NCBI GenBank assembly: GCA_014804655.1
Contig: JAAUZK010000004.1
Coordinates: 130,450 to 194,449, forward strand
Source: Lachnospiraceae bacterium
GTDB lineage: Bacteria; Bacillota; Clostridia; Lachnospirales; Lachnospiraceae
DNA: 64,000 bases
Reading direction: 5' to 3'
A program made the position numbers and the translations under genes. The notes below the pieces were generated by a model, which was not told the DNA's origin, did not search any database, and saw nothing but the letters and a program-made list of their open reading frames with translations. Positions within the stretch are counted from its first letter, which is position 1, and each line of letters begins with the position of its first letter. Below, piece after piece: positions 1-8,677 of this stretch.

Positions 1-703
1 GGAAGTTCACTCCGTTGATCTCATATGTTCTCACCGCACTCGCTTCAATAAACTTTTCCTCCATAGGATTGATGGTAACATGCACATTCTTATCTAAATC
101 CCGCACAAACATGGAATAGGTTCTTATTTCTTCCTTTCCCTGTTCATCAATATATCCCGCTGTAAATTCCTTTATATACCGATATGGAACGTTTCCCTCC
201 CATTCTTCCGCATAATGCGCAAAAGTAAAGCTGTCCTGATAGCTGACATCTATAAAAAGATTTTTCGCCCGGACTTCCTTTAGATAAGCGAAAGGCGAAT
301 CCTGCCCGAAGGAATCTTTGTTCTCCATTTTATATAGTCTCTTGGCATCCTTGCCCCACACCGCAAAAGAGTATAGCGGATGCTTTGTCCTGACATAATC
401 CTTCCTCTTTAATGCCACCTTTCCTAAGCTACCTGTCCTACTGGGGGTCCGGTGATAATCGAAAGTGACACCTTTGCAAAAATCCCAGTTAAAAGTCGGA
501 AGAAGTATCGTTCCTTCGCTTCCCACTGTCTCCATCAGGCTTTCCAGAAATATATTCAGGTCAGTATCATCTTCATGTTCCAAACATTGGAACAACAATC
601 CTTTCAAGTCGGAAGAAATCAGTAACGTATCGCCCTTATTAATAGCCAGTTTGTCTACTATATCCCTCAAATGAACATATTCTTTATACCTATCATCACA
701 CAT
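1..703 (-). CDS. AAC(3)-family N-acetyltransferase-like protein, C-terminus cut by window edge
   Basis: The reading frame starts at the ATG at 701-703 and stays open to base 1, so the C-terminus is outside the window. A GGAG lies 12 bases upstream of the ATG, 6 bases after the preceding gene stops. About 234 residues are visible. The stretches LLISSD near residue 23, ILLPTFNW near residue 55, a TPSRTGSLG segment and TKHPLYSFAVWG near residue 90 match the pattern of the aminoglycoside 3-N-acetyltransferase (Antibiotic_NAT) fold, including the HP-x-S-x-A-x-G signature. Family members in surface-sugar loci use acetyl-CoA to acetylate amino sugars. Its place directly after a KpsC-like glycosyltransferase and a NeuB gene makes a role in sugar N-acetylation more likely than antibiotic resistance, which is inference. 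Family assignment is fairly secure; substrate is unknown. Confidence 0.8.
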   Translation of the reverse strand, partial: MCDDRYKEYVHLRDIVDKLAINKGDTLLISSDLKGLLFQCLEHEDDTDLNIFLESLMETVGSEGTILLPTFNWDFCKGVTFDYHRTPSRTGSLGKVALKRKDYVRTKHPLYSFAVWGKDAKRLYKMENKDSFGQDSPFAYLKEVRAKNLFIDVSYQDSFTFAHYAEEWEGNVPYRYIKEFTAGYIDEQGKEEIRTYSMFVRDLDKNVHVTINPMEEKFIEASAVRTYEINGVNF

Positions 704-709
704 CAAAAT

Positions 710-2215
710 TTATTCTCCGCTATCTTTCACAAGCTTAACGATCAATTCCGGAAATACCCTGTCTCTTTCATCGACATGATAAGACAGATTATGTGCCGCC
801 ATGGTATACAGTTTCAAATCCTTCAAAGTCGTTGTCTTCTTATGCTCCTGAATATCCTGTATCGCCTGCCTGCATTCCTTCACCGTCCGCACATGATACG
901 CAAGCGGCGACGCATTCTTATAAGAATAGCCGAACAAAATCGCAGACACTCCGTAGAACTGTGACTCCCAGCATGCAGTTCCCGTCAGGGAGGCAACTGC
1001 AAAAGCATTTTTAATCAACTCATAAGTTGAACACTCCATCTTCATCAGCCTGACCTGCGGCATCCTCAGCATATCCTGATAATAAGATATACCTCCGAAG
1101 AAAGCGAGTTGTGCAGGATGCGCCTTCACATACACATGCATATCTTTCGGAATGCTCCGGCATAATATCTGCAATGGAAAAATCTGATCCGTATAGGCTC
1201 CGCCACCCAAAGGATTAGAAGTTGCTTCCGGTTGATAGTGAAGCGCAAAATAGATATACTTTTCTCCGGGCTTGGGCAACTCGGATACCTTCTCATAGAA
1301 ATCATTGACTTCCTTCGTCTCTTTCCAATACGGTCTCGCATAGATCCACTGCTTATATGTGGCGGGAACAGTGCTCAGCAATTTCGGTATCCTCGCAAGA
1401 GAAGCACCCAAAAATCCGATTCCCATACCATATTTCTCATACTCTTTACCCAGAATGCCCCGCCATACCCGAATCAGGTTCGTTTCACCATATCTGGCAC
1501 GGAATGTCTGTCGCAGTTTATTACCCTTCATATAAGCCGGTTTCATTTTATCAGGATCAAGAGATGTCCACTTTGCGAACTCCTCTTTTGTATTGCCCTC
1601 CAGTTCAATATCCTCTGCTGACTTATCCCTGTACACTTCCTGTAGCCTCTCATACTCCTCTCTGATGGCCTTGTCGGAAGTCATATAATCAGTTAGTGGA
1701 TAATCCCTGTTAGGGATCAAAGAAGCAAACGCCATCATCACGGGAATATTCTTCATCTTACACAAATGATAGATGATCGATCCATATCCTTCATGAGGTA
1801 TCCTTGTAAAAAAGACATGTGTAATCTGCTTCCGCTCCAGCATACTGTTCCAAAAGAGCAAATTACGCATGAATATACGATAATGGCTCTCCCATGCGCT
1901 GCTGACCTGAAAATCATAGCGCTGTTCAAATCTTCTCTGCTGGTTTATAATTTCAACGACATAGGGATTCATATACTCAAAAACCTCATCCTCAAGCGGA
2001 ATGAATTCCCATAACTCCAACTGCTCATCCGTGAAAATCCCTCTGGCAACATCTTCCCTCAAATAACAGGTTCCCAGATCATCATAATACTTCAGCTCAT
2101 CCTTATCGTTCACGATCATATAAAGGTTATCCACCTCTATCTCAGACAACGCCTTATCAATCATCGCCCTGTTAAGCAATTTCTCCATTACCCCCGGCAA
2201 CAGAAGATTAATCAT
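710..2215 (-). CDS. Capsule polysaccharide synthesis (KpsC/KpsS-like) glycosyltransferase
   Basis: A 501-residue protein with a strong GGGAGGAG site 7 bases before its ATG. The C-terminal half has the features of the capsule-synthesis (PF05159-like) GT-B family: YIYFALHYQPEAT near residue 315, a VKAHPAQ segment with the conserved His, and SLTGTACWESQFYG near residue 415, where the family carries its TGT...E nucleotide-sugar loop. Such enzymes transfer Kdo or related acidic keto-sugars from CMP donors. Because a NeuB gene and a CMP-sugar synthetase lie just upstream in the same array, it may transfer a CMP-nonulosonic acid onto a glycan, but this is inferred from context. No signal peptide or membrane segment is seen, so it probably acts at the cytoplasmic face of the membrane. 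Confidence 0.75.
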   Translation of the reverse strand: MINLLLPGVMEKLLNRAMIDKALSEIEVDNLYMIVNDKDELKYYDDLGTCYLREDVARGIFTDEQLELWEFIPLEDEVFEYMNPYVVEIINQQRRFEQRYDFQVSSAWESHYRIFMRNLLFWNSMLERKQITHVFFTRIPHEGYGSIIYHLCKMKNIPVMMAFASLIPNRDYPLTDYMTSDKAIREEYERLQEVYRDKSAEDIELEGNTKEEFAKWTSLDPDKMKPAYMKGNKLRQTFRARYGETNLIRVWRGILGKEYEKYGMGIGFLGASLARIPKLLSTVPATYKQWIYARPYWKETKEVNDFYEKVSELPKPGEKYIYFALHYQPEATSNPLGGGAYTDQIFPLQILCRSIPKDMHVYVKAHPAQLAFFGGISYYQDMLRMPQVRLMKMECSTYELIKNAFAVASLTGTACWESQFYGVSAILFGYSYKNASPLAYHVRTVKECRQAIQDIQEHKKTTTLKDLKLYTMAAHNLSYHVDERDRVFPELIVKLVKDSGE

Positions 2216-2227
2216 TTATACTCCTCC

Positions 2228-3265
2228 CTAAACCATTTCCCACGTAAGTACCGTATCTTCGGGTGCGTCACACAGCATAGTCCTTCCAAGCACTACCTCT
2301 ATGTCTTTTGGAGAAATACCCGTGCCCGGTCTCTTTGCTATTACATCCTCTACCGTGACTATCTCCCCCTTCTTTATATCCCTTGTCAGAACAAGAGAAC
2401 GCCTCGCTTCCCTCCTAGGAATCAGCTCGCAGGGCAGAACCTCCTTCTTCTCTTGTCCGCTGATCTGCGTAATTAGTTCAAAATTCCGGATTGCTTTTGC
2501 GAAATCGGCCGGATCGCCTGCATGGTAATGGTCATTTCCCTGCAAAGTCTTGTTCAATGTAAAATGCTTCTCGATAACCTCCGCGCCATACAAATATGCT
2601 GTTGTAAGAATCGTCATCGTCTCATCCGGCAGCGTATGATCACTGTAACCGATCTTATACTCCGGAAATATTCTCTTCAAAGTCTTAATAATATTCAGAT
2701 TTGCATCCTCGTTCTTACAGGGATAAGAAAGGACACAGTGCATCAGGCATAACTCCTGACATCCTGCTTCCTCCAATACACGAACCGCCTCCTCAACCTC
2801 CGAAAGATAGGATGCGCCCACCGACAGCAATACCGGTTTACCTTTCGCTGCAATATAGCGCAGAAACGGATGATTGGTAAGATCAGAAGATGAAATTTTA
2901 AAAATATCCACCATGTCTGTAAGATAATCCGCCGACGCATAATCAAAGGGCGTAGACATGAACTCAATCCCTATTTCCTTACTGTATCTACACAGCTCTC
3001 CGTATTCCTCTGCATTAAAGTGGTCAAACTTCTTGAATAGTTCATGCTGTGTCTTAGTGGGTTCCTTAGTCGTATCCCAGTATGCAGGAGAGTTTTTGGA
3101 AACAATAGTATCCGCCTTGTAGGACTGGAATTTGACCGCGTCAATCCCCGCCTGTTTCGCTTCAAAGATATATTTCTTCGCCGCCTCTAACGGCGTTATA
3201 ATTAATTCTTTTGCCGTATCATAATAGTTGACACCGATTTCGGCAATCACATAAGGTTTATTCAT
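2228..3265 (-). CDS. neuB: Nonulosonic acid synthase, NeuB family (copy 1)
   Basis: A 345-residue protein of usual NeuB length. The N-terminus MNKPYVIAEIGVNY, the AVKFQSYKAD segment near residue 43, STPFDYASADYL, KISSSDLTN and EKHFTL near residue 235 are the hallmarks of the NeuB TIM barrel, which condenses phosphoenolpyruvate with a six-carbon amino sugar to a nine-carbon sialic-type acid. Residues from about 285 form the SAF/antifreeze-like domain with KRPGTGISP. The loop after EKHFTL reads QGNDHYHAGDP, unlike the GPDHRASLEP of the second NeuB at 26481, so the two probably make different products. It sits between a KpsC-like transferase and a DUF4910 gene and shares a neighbourhood with a CMP-synthetase/PseG fusion and LegB. 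The exact nonulosonic acid cannot be read from sequence. Confidence 0.93.
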   Translation of the reverse strand: MNKPYVIAEIGVNYYDTAKELIITPLEAAKKYIFEAKQAGIDAVKFQSYKADTIVSKNSPAYWDTTKEPTKTQHELFKKFDHFNAEEYGELCRYSKEIGIEFMSTPFDYASADYLTDMVDIFKISSSDLTNHPFLRYIAAKGKPVLLSVGASYLSEVEEAVRVLEEAGCQELCLMHCVLSYPCKNEDANLNIIKTLKRIFPEYKIGYSDHTLPDETMTILTTAYLYGAEVIEKHFTLNKTLQGNDHYHAGDPADFAKAIRNFELITQISGQEKKEVLPCELIPRREARRSLVLTRDIKKGEIVTVEDVIAKRPGTGISPKDIEVVLGRTMLCDAPEDTVLTWEMV

Positions 3266-3329
3266 ATAAGCGTTCCATTCCTTTCTTCAATTCTGTCTCC
3301 ATGCAAACCCTGCCCCTAATTTGGGGTTA

Positions 3330-4613
3330 TCATCTATAACTCAGCATCTCCTGTTCTGTCAACACCTTCACCATATCGATCAATTTACCAGCCGGATATT
3401 CAATGATGTTACTGATATCAATCAAATCGTTCCTACCGTCGGCATACAGAATAAAGTCTTGCAGCTTGCGTACCTCATCATATATCCCTTTCTTACTCAC
3501 CGCGGGATATAGTCCGCGCCTGCCCAATTGCGGTTCACACAGACAATTAATACGATAATGTCTATTACATTCTAATATTCCGATGCATTCCGTCATCACT
3601 TCATAAGCACCCTGTAAACCGTCCGGCGAGATCAGTTCCAGATTATCTCCTGACGTATGGTACTCCGGATAATCATAGAATTTCGTTCTGGAAAAGGTAC
3701 AGAGTGGGATATCCACCCCCGGAAAACAATATTGCCTTTCATCCGATCCTCTTTCCAGATAAGAACACTCTTTATATCCTCTGCCTCTGTACTTTAACAC
3801 ATTGGTCAATACCTTGTCTGCCAGCGTATCCGCATACCGCGAATGCACGATCGTATACTGCATATCATCACCTACACAGGTCAGGTTAAATCCGGCAATG
3901 ACCCGCTCCTTCATCTGCGGCAGGTTCCTGCTTAGGTAAGTGATCGCCCCAATCGTCTCCGGCACCAGAATCAGCCGATAACTGTATCGTCTGCTTGGCA
4001 TATTACGGATATAATCTGCCAGTGCAATCAGCACGCTTGGACCCGAACATTCATTATTAGCCATGGATGGGTGACAGACATAGGATGAGAAAAAAATCTC
4101 CTTCTCCGGCTCTTCCGTACCCGGGATCAATACCTCGCCATAAGTCAGACTTCCCTGCGGATCCATAGTGCTTCTGATCACAGCGTGATATCTGCCTTCC
4201 GGCAGTGCATCAAGCATTGTCTGCGTCATGCAGAAGCCCGATCTCGGCGTATAGTAAGATGTAACATACGGAATCAATTCCGGCTGCTCAGGCAGAGTAT
4301 GAACACACTTCTTCAACTCCTCTAAATCCACCCACTTGTCCATCGGCAGGGAATATCCAACCACATGCAGGTTATTCTCTGCAAAATCAATAATCCTCTC
4401 CCCTGCCTCATTCTCGATATATCCTTCCGTAATATTCCACTCATCCGGAATGGTCCAGTCGAAAACCTGCGTGCCGCAAGGCACCTCATAAATTTTCAGT
4501 TCACTGCAGTATTCCTGCAGGATCTTCAATGTCTCCCTGACTCCGTTCCCGGTTATACTCCGGCAGATCGGAAATATCCGGGAAGCAATCTTCATCATGT
4601 CCTGACCATCCAT
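3330..4613 (-). CDS. DUF4910/DUF2172 M28 aminopeptidase-like protein
   Basis: I place the start at the ATG at 4611-4613 (427 residues), which has an AAGGA about 11 bases upstream. A longer reading frame to 4700 begins with TTG and nearly abuts the previous stop. The protein matches the DUF4910 aminopeptidase-like family: SYYTPRSGFC, then CHPSMANNECSGPS near residue 185, PETIGAITYL near 220 and EYHTSGDNLELI near 315. These resemble the zinc-binding His, acidic, Glu and His positions of M28 peptidases. The C-terminal part would be the family's winged-helix region. Family members often accompany nonulosonic acid genes, but their reaction is not established. Amide hydrolysis or deacylation of a sugar intermediate is one possibility; I do not assign a function. 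Confidence 0.85.
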   Translation of the reverse strand: MDGQDMMKIASRIFPICRSITGNGVRETLKILQEYCSELKIYEVPCGTQVFDWTIPDEWNITEGYIENEAGERIIDFAENNLHVVGYSLPMDKWVDLEELKKCVHTLPEQPELIPYVTSYYTPRSGFCMTQTMLDALPEGRYHAVIRSTMDPQGSLTYGEVLIPGTEEPEKEIFFSSYVCHPSMANNECSGPSVLIALADYIRNMPSRRYSYRLILVPETIGAITYLSRNLPQMKERVIAGFNLTCVGDDMQYTIVHSRYADTLADKVLTNVLKYRGRGYKECSYLERGSDERQYCFPGVDIPLCTFSRTKFYDYPEYHTSGDNLELISPDGLQGAYEVMTECIGILECNRHYRINCLCEPQLGRRGLYPAVSKKGIYDEVRKLQDFILYADGRNDLIDISNIIEYPAGKLIDMVKVLTEQEMLSYR

Positions 4614-4704
4614 GTCTTTCTTTTTCCTTCCATTGCACCTTGCTGCTCTTTGCTCTCCCGCCTGGCACTCCTCCACACCACATGTCTGTATGGCCGCCAA
4701 AATT

Positions 4705-6339
4705 CTACTTATTACTTTCCAGTATGATTCGCTTCACTCTCCTGATCCCGCCTGACAGATTCAGCTTTGCCATACTTTCCTTCATCTGTTTCCTGATCTG
4801 AGGTGTATGAATAAGCCAAAGCAATGTCTCCCGCAAGGTATCTTCCTCTACTTCGCCGCCGTTTCCAAGATTAATAAAACCATTCTTCATGTAGCCGAAC
4901 TCATGTGTTTTTTCCCGATCATTCTGCGCCAGGATAATAGTCGGAACCTTCATTGTTGCAAGCTCATACATAGTTCTTCCCTGCGAAGAGATCGCAATAT
5001 CTGACTCTGCCATATAGGTCGATATGACTTTCACATCTTTAATAACACGGACATCCTGTTCACACTGCGCGACCGCTTCCGCAAACTCCTCATCCCGGTT
5101 AAATCCAAGCCCCAGCACAAACTGATAAACGATCGGCAGCTCAACCGGCATGGAACGAATAACATTCAGAACCTTCTCCGTATATTTCCCCGGATCGGTT
5201 CCGCCAAAAACAATCAAAACCTGCTTTACTTCCTCTGAGAACTCCTTTGGCCCGGTAATTAGGAACTCGTCCCGAAGGCAGTAATACCTATGTCCCCAAA
5301 AATACTGCTCGTCAGAACCGTTCTTCTCATAGAGTGCATTGATCACCGCATTTGCAAGGTGACCACCCTCCCCCATATCCTCGATATTGACAACCCGTTC
5401 CGCCCACGGCTTCATAGCGTACATATACTCTTCTGTCGTATCCAAAATATCGTTGATCAGTACATCCGGGTGCTCCTGCTTTAGCAGTTCCGCAAATGCG
5501 GCATCATCCTTCACGACTTTATACTTGATAAACCGCTTGTCCAGCTTCTCCATCCCCAGTCCGGACTTCTCTGAAACAACGATCAACACCTCATGCTCCG
5601 TCAGATTGTCAAAAAGCAAAATACTGCGGTAAATATGCCCCAGTCCGATCTCGGGATAGCCGTCTGTCCTGATCACAATTTTCTTACGGTTCAGCCTCAT
5701 CTCACAGATCGTCCAGTCAGCATAATCATCTATGTCCACCGACTCTTCATCAGGCACCTCATACAAGTTGATATTCTTACCCAGTCTGGAATATTCGGTA
5801 ACGAACTCCCTCTTCGTAATAACAAAAGCACCCGTCTCCATCAAATGCTTAGGCAGATACTGCCGGTTCAGCCGCTTCTCATAGAGCGGAAAGTAAGCTC
5901 CATCCTTCTCACCCCAAGACAGATGTGGCTTGTTGACAGCACTGATCATCGTATCTACCTTCATTTCAAAAAAAGACTGTAGCGCCTGATCAAATGTCTC
6001 CGCCCGCAATAACGGCGATGTCGGCTGCATTGTAATCACAACATCCACACCACCGTTGTCCTTTTCATAGCATTCCACGGCATGGTGAATGACCGGATCA
6101 AGAGTCACATCGTCTCCCGCAAGATGTGCCGGCCTGGAAATCACCTTAGCGCCATACATAGCAGATATATCCGCGATCTCATCATCGTCCGTACTGACGA
6201 GCACATCTGATATCATCTCTGTACGCAATGCAGTTCGGATTGCATAGGCGATCAACGGCCTGTTATTCATCAGCCGCACATTCTTGCGCGGTATTCCTTT
6301 CGATCCTCCTCTTGCGGGGATAATTGCAATTATTTTCAT
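4705..6339 (-). CDS. CMP-nonulosonic acid synthetase fused to PseG-like domain
   Basis: Start chosen at the ATG at 6337-6339 because GGAG sits 6 bases upstream; an in-frame ATG at 6351 has no ribosome binding site. The 544 residues hold two enzymes. Residues 1 to about 220 are a cytidylyltransferase: IIAIIPARGGSKGIPRKN, LVSTDDDEIA and MQPTSPLL are the CMP-sialate synthetase motifs. Residues from about 225 start with RTDGYPEIGLGHIYRS, the PseG/SpsG signature for removal of UDP from a UDP-amino sugar, and continue with VFGGTDPGKYTEKVL and ISSQGRTMYELATMKVP, the nucleotide-binding half of that GT-B-like fold. In other bacteria the two functions are separate genes (SpsF and SpsG in Bacillus, PseF and PseG). 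The fusion joins two steps separated by the NeuB reaction. Confidence 0.9.
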   Translation of the reverse strand: MKIIAIIPARGGSKGIPRKNVRLMNNRPLIAYAIRTALRTEMISDVLVSTDDDEIADISAMYGAKVISRPAHLAGDDVTLDPVIHHAVECYEKDNGGVDVVITMQPTSPLLRAETFDQALQSFFEMKVDTMISAVNKPHLSWGEKDGAYFPLYEKRLNRQYLPKHLMETGAFVITKREFVTEYSRLGKNINLYEVPDEESVDIDDYADWTICEMRLNRKKIVIRTDGYPEIGLGHIYRSILLFDNLTEHEVLIVVSEKSGLGMEKLDKRFIKYKVVKDDAAFAELLKQEHPDVLINDILDTTEEYMYAMKPWAERVVNIEDMGEGGHLANAVINALYEKNGSDEQYFWGHRYYCLRDEFLITGPKEFSEEVKQVLIVFGGTDPGKYTEKVLNVIRSMPVELPIVYQFVLGLGFNRDEEFAEAVAQCEQDVRVIKDVKVISTYMAESDIAISSQGRTMYELATMKVPTIILAQNDREKTHEFGYMKNGFINLGNGGEVEEDTLRETLLWLIHTPQIRKQMKESMAKLNLSGGIRRVKRIILESNK

Positions 6340-6428
6340 GGTTTTCTCCATACCGAAATATTCCGTTCGGAAGTATTTTCTTTATTCATCCAACATAGTC
6401 TCCACCGAGTTACGAATCTTCCTGATCT

Positions 6429-7412
6429 TTACATATTATAGCAATCCACTTTATATCGATCCATATGATCTCTAATCCACGCAATTGTCTCGGCAATACC
6501 CTCTTCAAAAGTATACTGCATCTTCCATTTCGTCAACTCCTGAATCTTCGTATTGCTGCCGAGAAGCCTGTTTACCTCACTCTTCTCCGGCCGCAGTCTC
6601 TCCTCATCACATATGATCTTCGCCCCCGGATTGATCTGTGAAATGATCTCCTGTGCCAGATCACCGATAGAGATTTCCCTCTGTGTAGCAATATTGATTT
6701 CTTCTCCGATGGTTTTATCCGACTCAGCAATGGCAATAAAGCCGGCCGCTGTATCCTTCACATAATTAAAATCTCTCGTTGGCGTCAGCGAACCGAGCTT
6801 TATCTCTTCTTTTCCCGCCAGTAACTGCGTGATGATCGTCGGAATAACCGCTCGTGCTGACTGTCTGGGTCCGTAGGTGTTGAAGGGTCTCACAATCGAA
6901 ACAGGCAGATCAAAACTCCTATAGAAACTCTCTGCCAGACGATCCGCCCCGATCTTGGTTGCTGAGTAAGGAGACTGCCCCTGATAGGGATGTTTCTCGT
7001 CAATAGGAACATAAAGTGCCGTGCCATATACTTCAGAAGTGGAAGTAATAAGTAACCTGGACATATCCAGATCTCTGGCCGCCTGCAGGACGTTCAATGT
7101 ACCCTTGATATTTGTATCCACATAAGAATCCGGCGAATGGTAGCTGAACGGTATGGCGATCAGCGCCGCCAGATGAAACACTTCTTCCGTTCCCTTCATA
7201 GCAGTCCTGACACCGTTAGGATCTCTGATATCACCACAGAAAACCTCCACATGTTTCATAATGTCCTCCGACAGTGTATCCAGCCAGCCCCATGTATTGA
7301 AAGAATTATAGTAGGCAAACGCTTTAACTTCATAGCCCCTCTTAACCAATTCTTCTGTCAAATGGCTTCCGATAAATCCGTCCGCTCCTGTGACTAAAAC
7401 CTTTTTTCCCAT
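6429..7412 (-). CDS. legB: NAD-dependent 4,6-dehydratase LegB
   Basis: The ATG at 7410-7412 is chosen because a GAAAGGAG site lies 13 bases upstream; an in-frame ATG further upstream at 7448 would put that site inside the gene. The 327-residue short-chain dehydrogenase begins with VLVTGADGFIGSHL, the NAD-binding glycine motif. It carries STSEVYG (Ser/Thr) and YSATKIGAD, the YxxxK catalytic pair, and FNTYGPRQSARAVIP. This pattern fits LegB, which dehydrates nucleotide-linked GlcNAc to the 4-keto-6-deoxy sugar in legionaminic acid synthesis. The neighbouring CBS-nucleotidyltransferase resembles PtmE, which makes GDP-GlcN in Campylobacter, so a GDP-sugar substrate is plausible. No LegC-type aminotransferase was recognised in the window; it may lie to the left or elsewhere. 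Confidence 0.85.
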   Translation of the reverse strand: MGKKVLVTGADGFIGSHLTEELVKRGYEVKAFAYYNSFNTWGWLDTLSEDIMKHVEVFCGDIRDPNGVRTAMKGTEEVFHLAALIAIPFSYHSPDSYVDTNIKGTLNVLQAARDLDMSRLLITSTSEVYGTALYVPIDEKHPYQGQSPYSATKIGADRLAESFYRSFDLPVSIVRPFNTYGPRQSARAVIPTIITQLLAGKEEIKLGSLTPTRDFNYVKDTAAGFIAIAESDKTIGEEINIATQREISIGDLAQEIISQINPGAKIICDEERLRPEKSEVNRLLGSNTKIQELTKWKMQYTFEEGIAETIAWIRDHMDRYKVDCYNM

Positions 7413-7512
7413 TATTATATCTATGCTCCTTTCAAAGTCCAGAGCCATTGTGTATAACAGCGTTCTCCGGATTGAAAAAAATAATTTTCATTCGTTTCTC
7501 CCGTGATTTACT

Positions 7513-8580
7513 CTACAGATTATCCAATCGTTGTTTCATCTTCTCCAACTCATCAAACTGCCCCATGTCCATCCATGCAGCATCCTGAATCAGATAACTT
7601 CCTACTCTGTCTCCCCGTGCAATACATTGTTCGATGACATCCGTAATATGGATAAAGGTATTTTGCGGTATTCGTTCCACAAAAGAAGGCTCTATAATAT
7701 AAAATCCCGTATTCACATAATAGTCAAACTGCGGCTTCTCCTTCATCTCCACAATTTGCTGATCCTGGTTCAGCGTGACAGTTCCATAAGGTATCTCAAA
7801 ATTTTTCTGCGCACAGACCATCGTGATCATATTGCCGCTTTTTTTATGATAATCCAGAATATCAGCGTAATCGGCATCAATCAGAATATCGCAGTTGGAC
7901 ATAAAAAAAGTATCCTCTACCTTATCCGTCAACAGGCGCAGACCACCTCCGGTTCCAAGATACTCATTTTCTTCCACAAACATAATATCTCTGCGAATCT
8001 CGTTATCCGCATAATAAGCCTTAATGAAATCCTTCTTGTAATTGACGACCATCATGACCTGTGTACATCCGTACGCCGCGAAACGATCCATAATGTGTTC
8101 CGTGATCGTCTTTTCTCCGACCGGAATCAACGGTTTCGGCAGAATATCGGTGTAGGGGCGCAGTCTCATTCCCTTGCCGCCCGCCATGATCACAAGCGGT
8201 ATCTGCAGGTTTCTTTGCTGCCGCAGCCCATGATCCGCTACCATATTCCGCATTTCATCCCTCAAAAACCTAATCTCTATAATTTCTTTCTTTTCATTCA
8301 CGATGGGCACGGCAGTGACAGCGCGGCGCCTCATCACCTCTCCCGCCTGCTGTGCCTGATCAGCCCTTAAATAGATGGGATCACCATGAGCGATCTTGCA
8401 CACAGGCTGCTCCAGATCACCGTTCTGCAAAATATATCTTCGAATATCACCGTCCGTCACGACTGCACATAGCTTCATACCCTGACACACAAAAGCAATT
8501 CCTCTTGCGCCGGCGTTAATCTGTTTCATAGTATCTATAACACTTGTATTCTCTTCTACAATATAATCTTGAATGTGCAT
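7513..8580 (-). CDS. CBS-domain sugar nucleotidyltransferase, PtmE-like
   Basis: Start at the ATG at 8578-8580, preceded by GGAAGTGATCAG. The frame stays open further upstream, but that extension is low-complexity and runs into the preceding gene. In the 355 residues, positions 1 to about 115 form a CBS pair (VIDTMKQINAGARGIAFV, then a second DGDIRRYIL-type unit). From residue about 122 comes a nucleotidyltransferase domain with PLVIMAGGKGMRLRPYTDILPKP, split by GEKTITEHIM, and SNCDILIDADY at the metal site. This CBS plus nucleotidyltransferase layout is that of PtmE (Cj1329), which makes GDP-glucosamine for legionaminic acid in Campylobacter; similar proteins make GDP-heptose. It lies directly after LegB. 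Nucleotide choice is inferred. Confidence 0.85.
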   Translation of the reverse strand: MHIQDYIVEENTSVIDTMKQINAGARGIAFVCQGMKLCAVVTDGDIRRYILQNGDLEQPVCKIAHGDPIYLRADQAQQAGEVMRRRAVTAVPIVNEKKEIIEIRFLRDEMRNMVADHGLRQQRNLQIPLVIMAGGKGMRLRPYTDILPKPLIPVGEKTITEHIMDRFAAYGCTQVMMVVNYKKDFIKAYYADNEIRRDIMFVEENEYLGTGGGLRLLTDKVEDTFFMSNCDILIDADYADILDYHKKSGNMITMVCAQKNFEIPYGTVTLNQDQQIVEMKEKPQFDYYVNTGFYIIEPSFVERIPQNTFIHITDVIEQCIARGDRVGSYLIQDAAWMDMGQFDELEKMKQRLDNL

Positions 8581-8677
8581 CTGATCACTTCCATCCTCGC
8601 ATTGTCGAATAATTACAATCAGTATAACAAACCTACTATTAAAAGACAAGCCTGGCCACAGATCCTCGACTTTGAAT

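Noticed and set aside
1-703. Antibiotic resistance gene
   Set aside because: The AAC(3) fold is present, but the setting in a sugar locus makes amino-sugar acetylation more likely; resistance cannot be claimed from sequence.
7531-8370. 279-codon open frame on the plus strand
   Set aside because: It lies over the CBS-nucleotidyltransferase gene on the other strand and encodes no recognisable motif.
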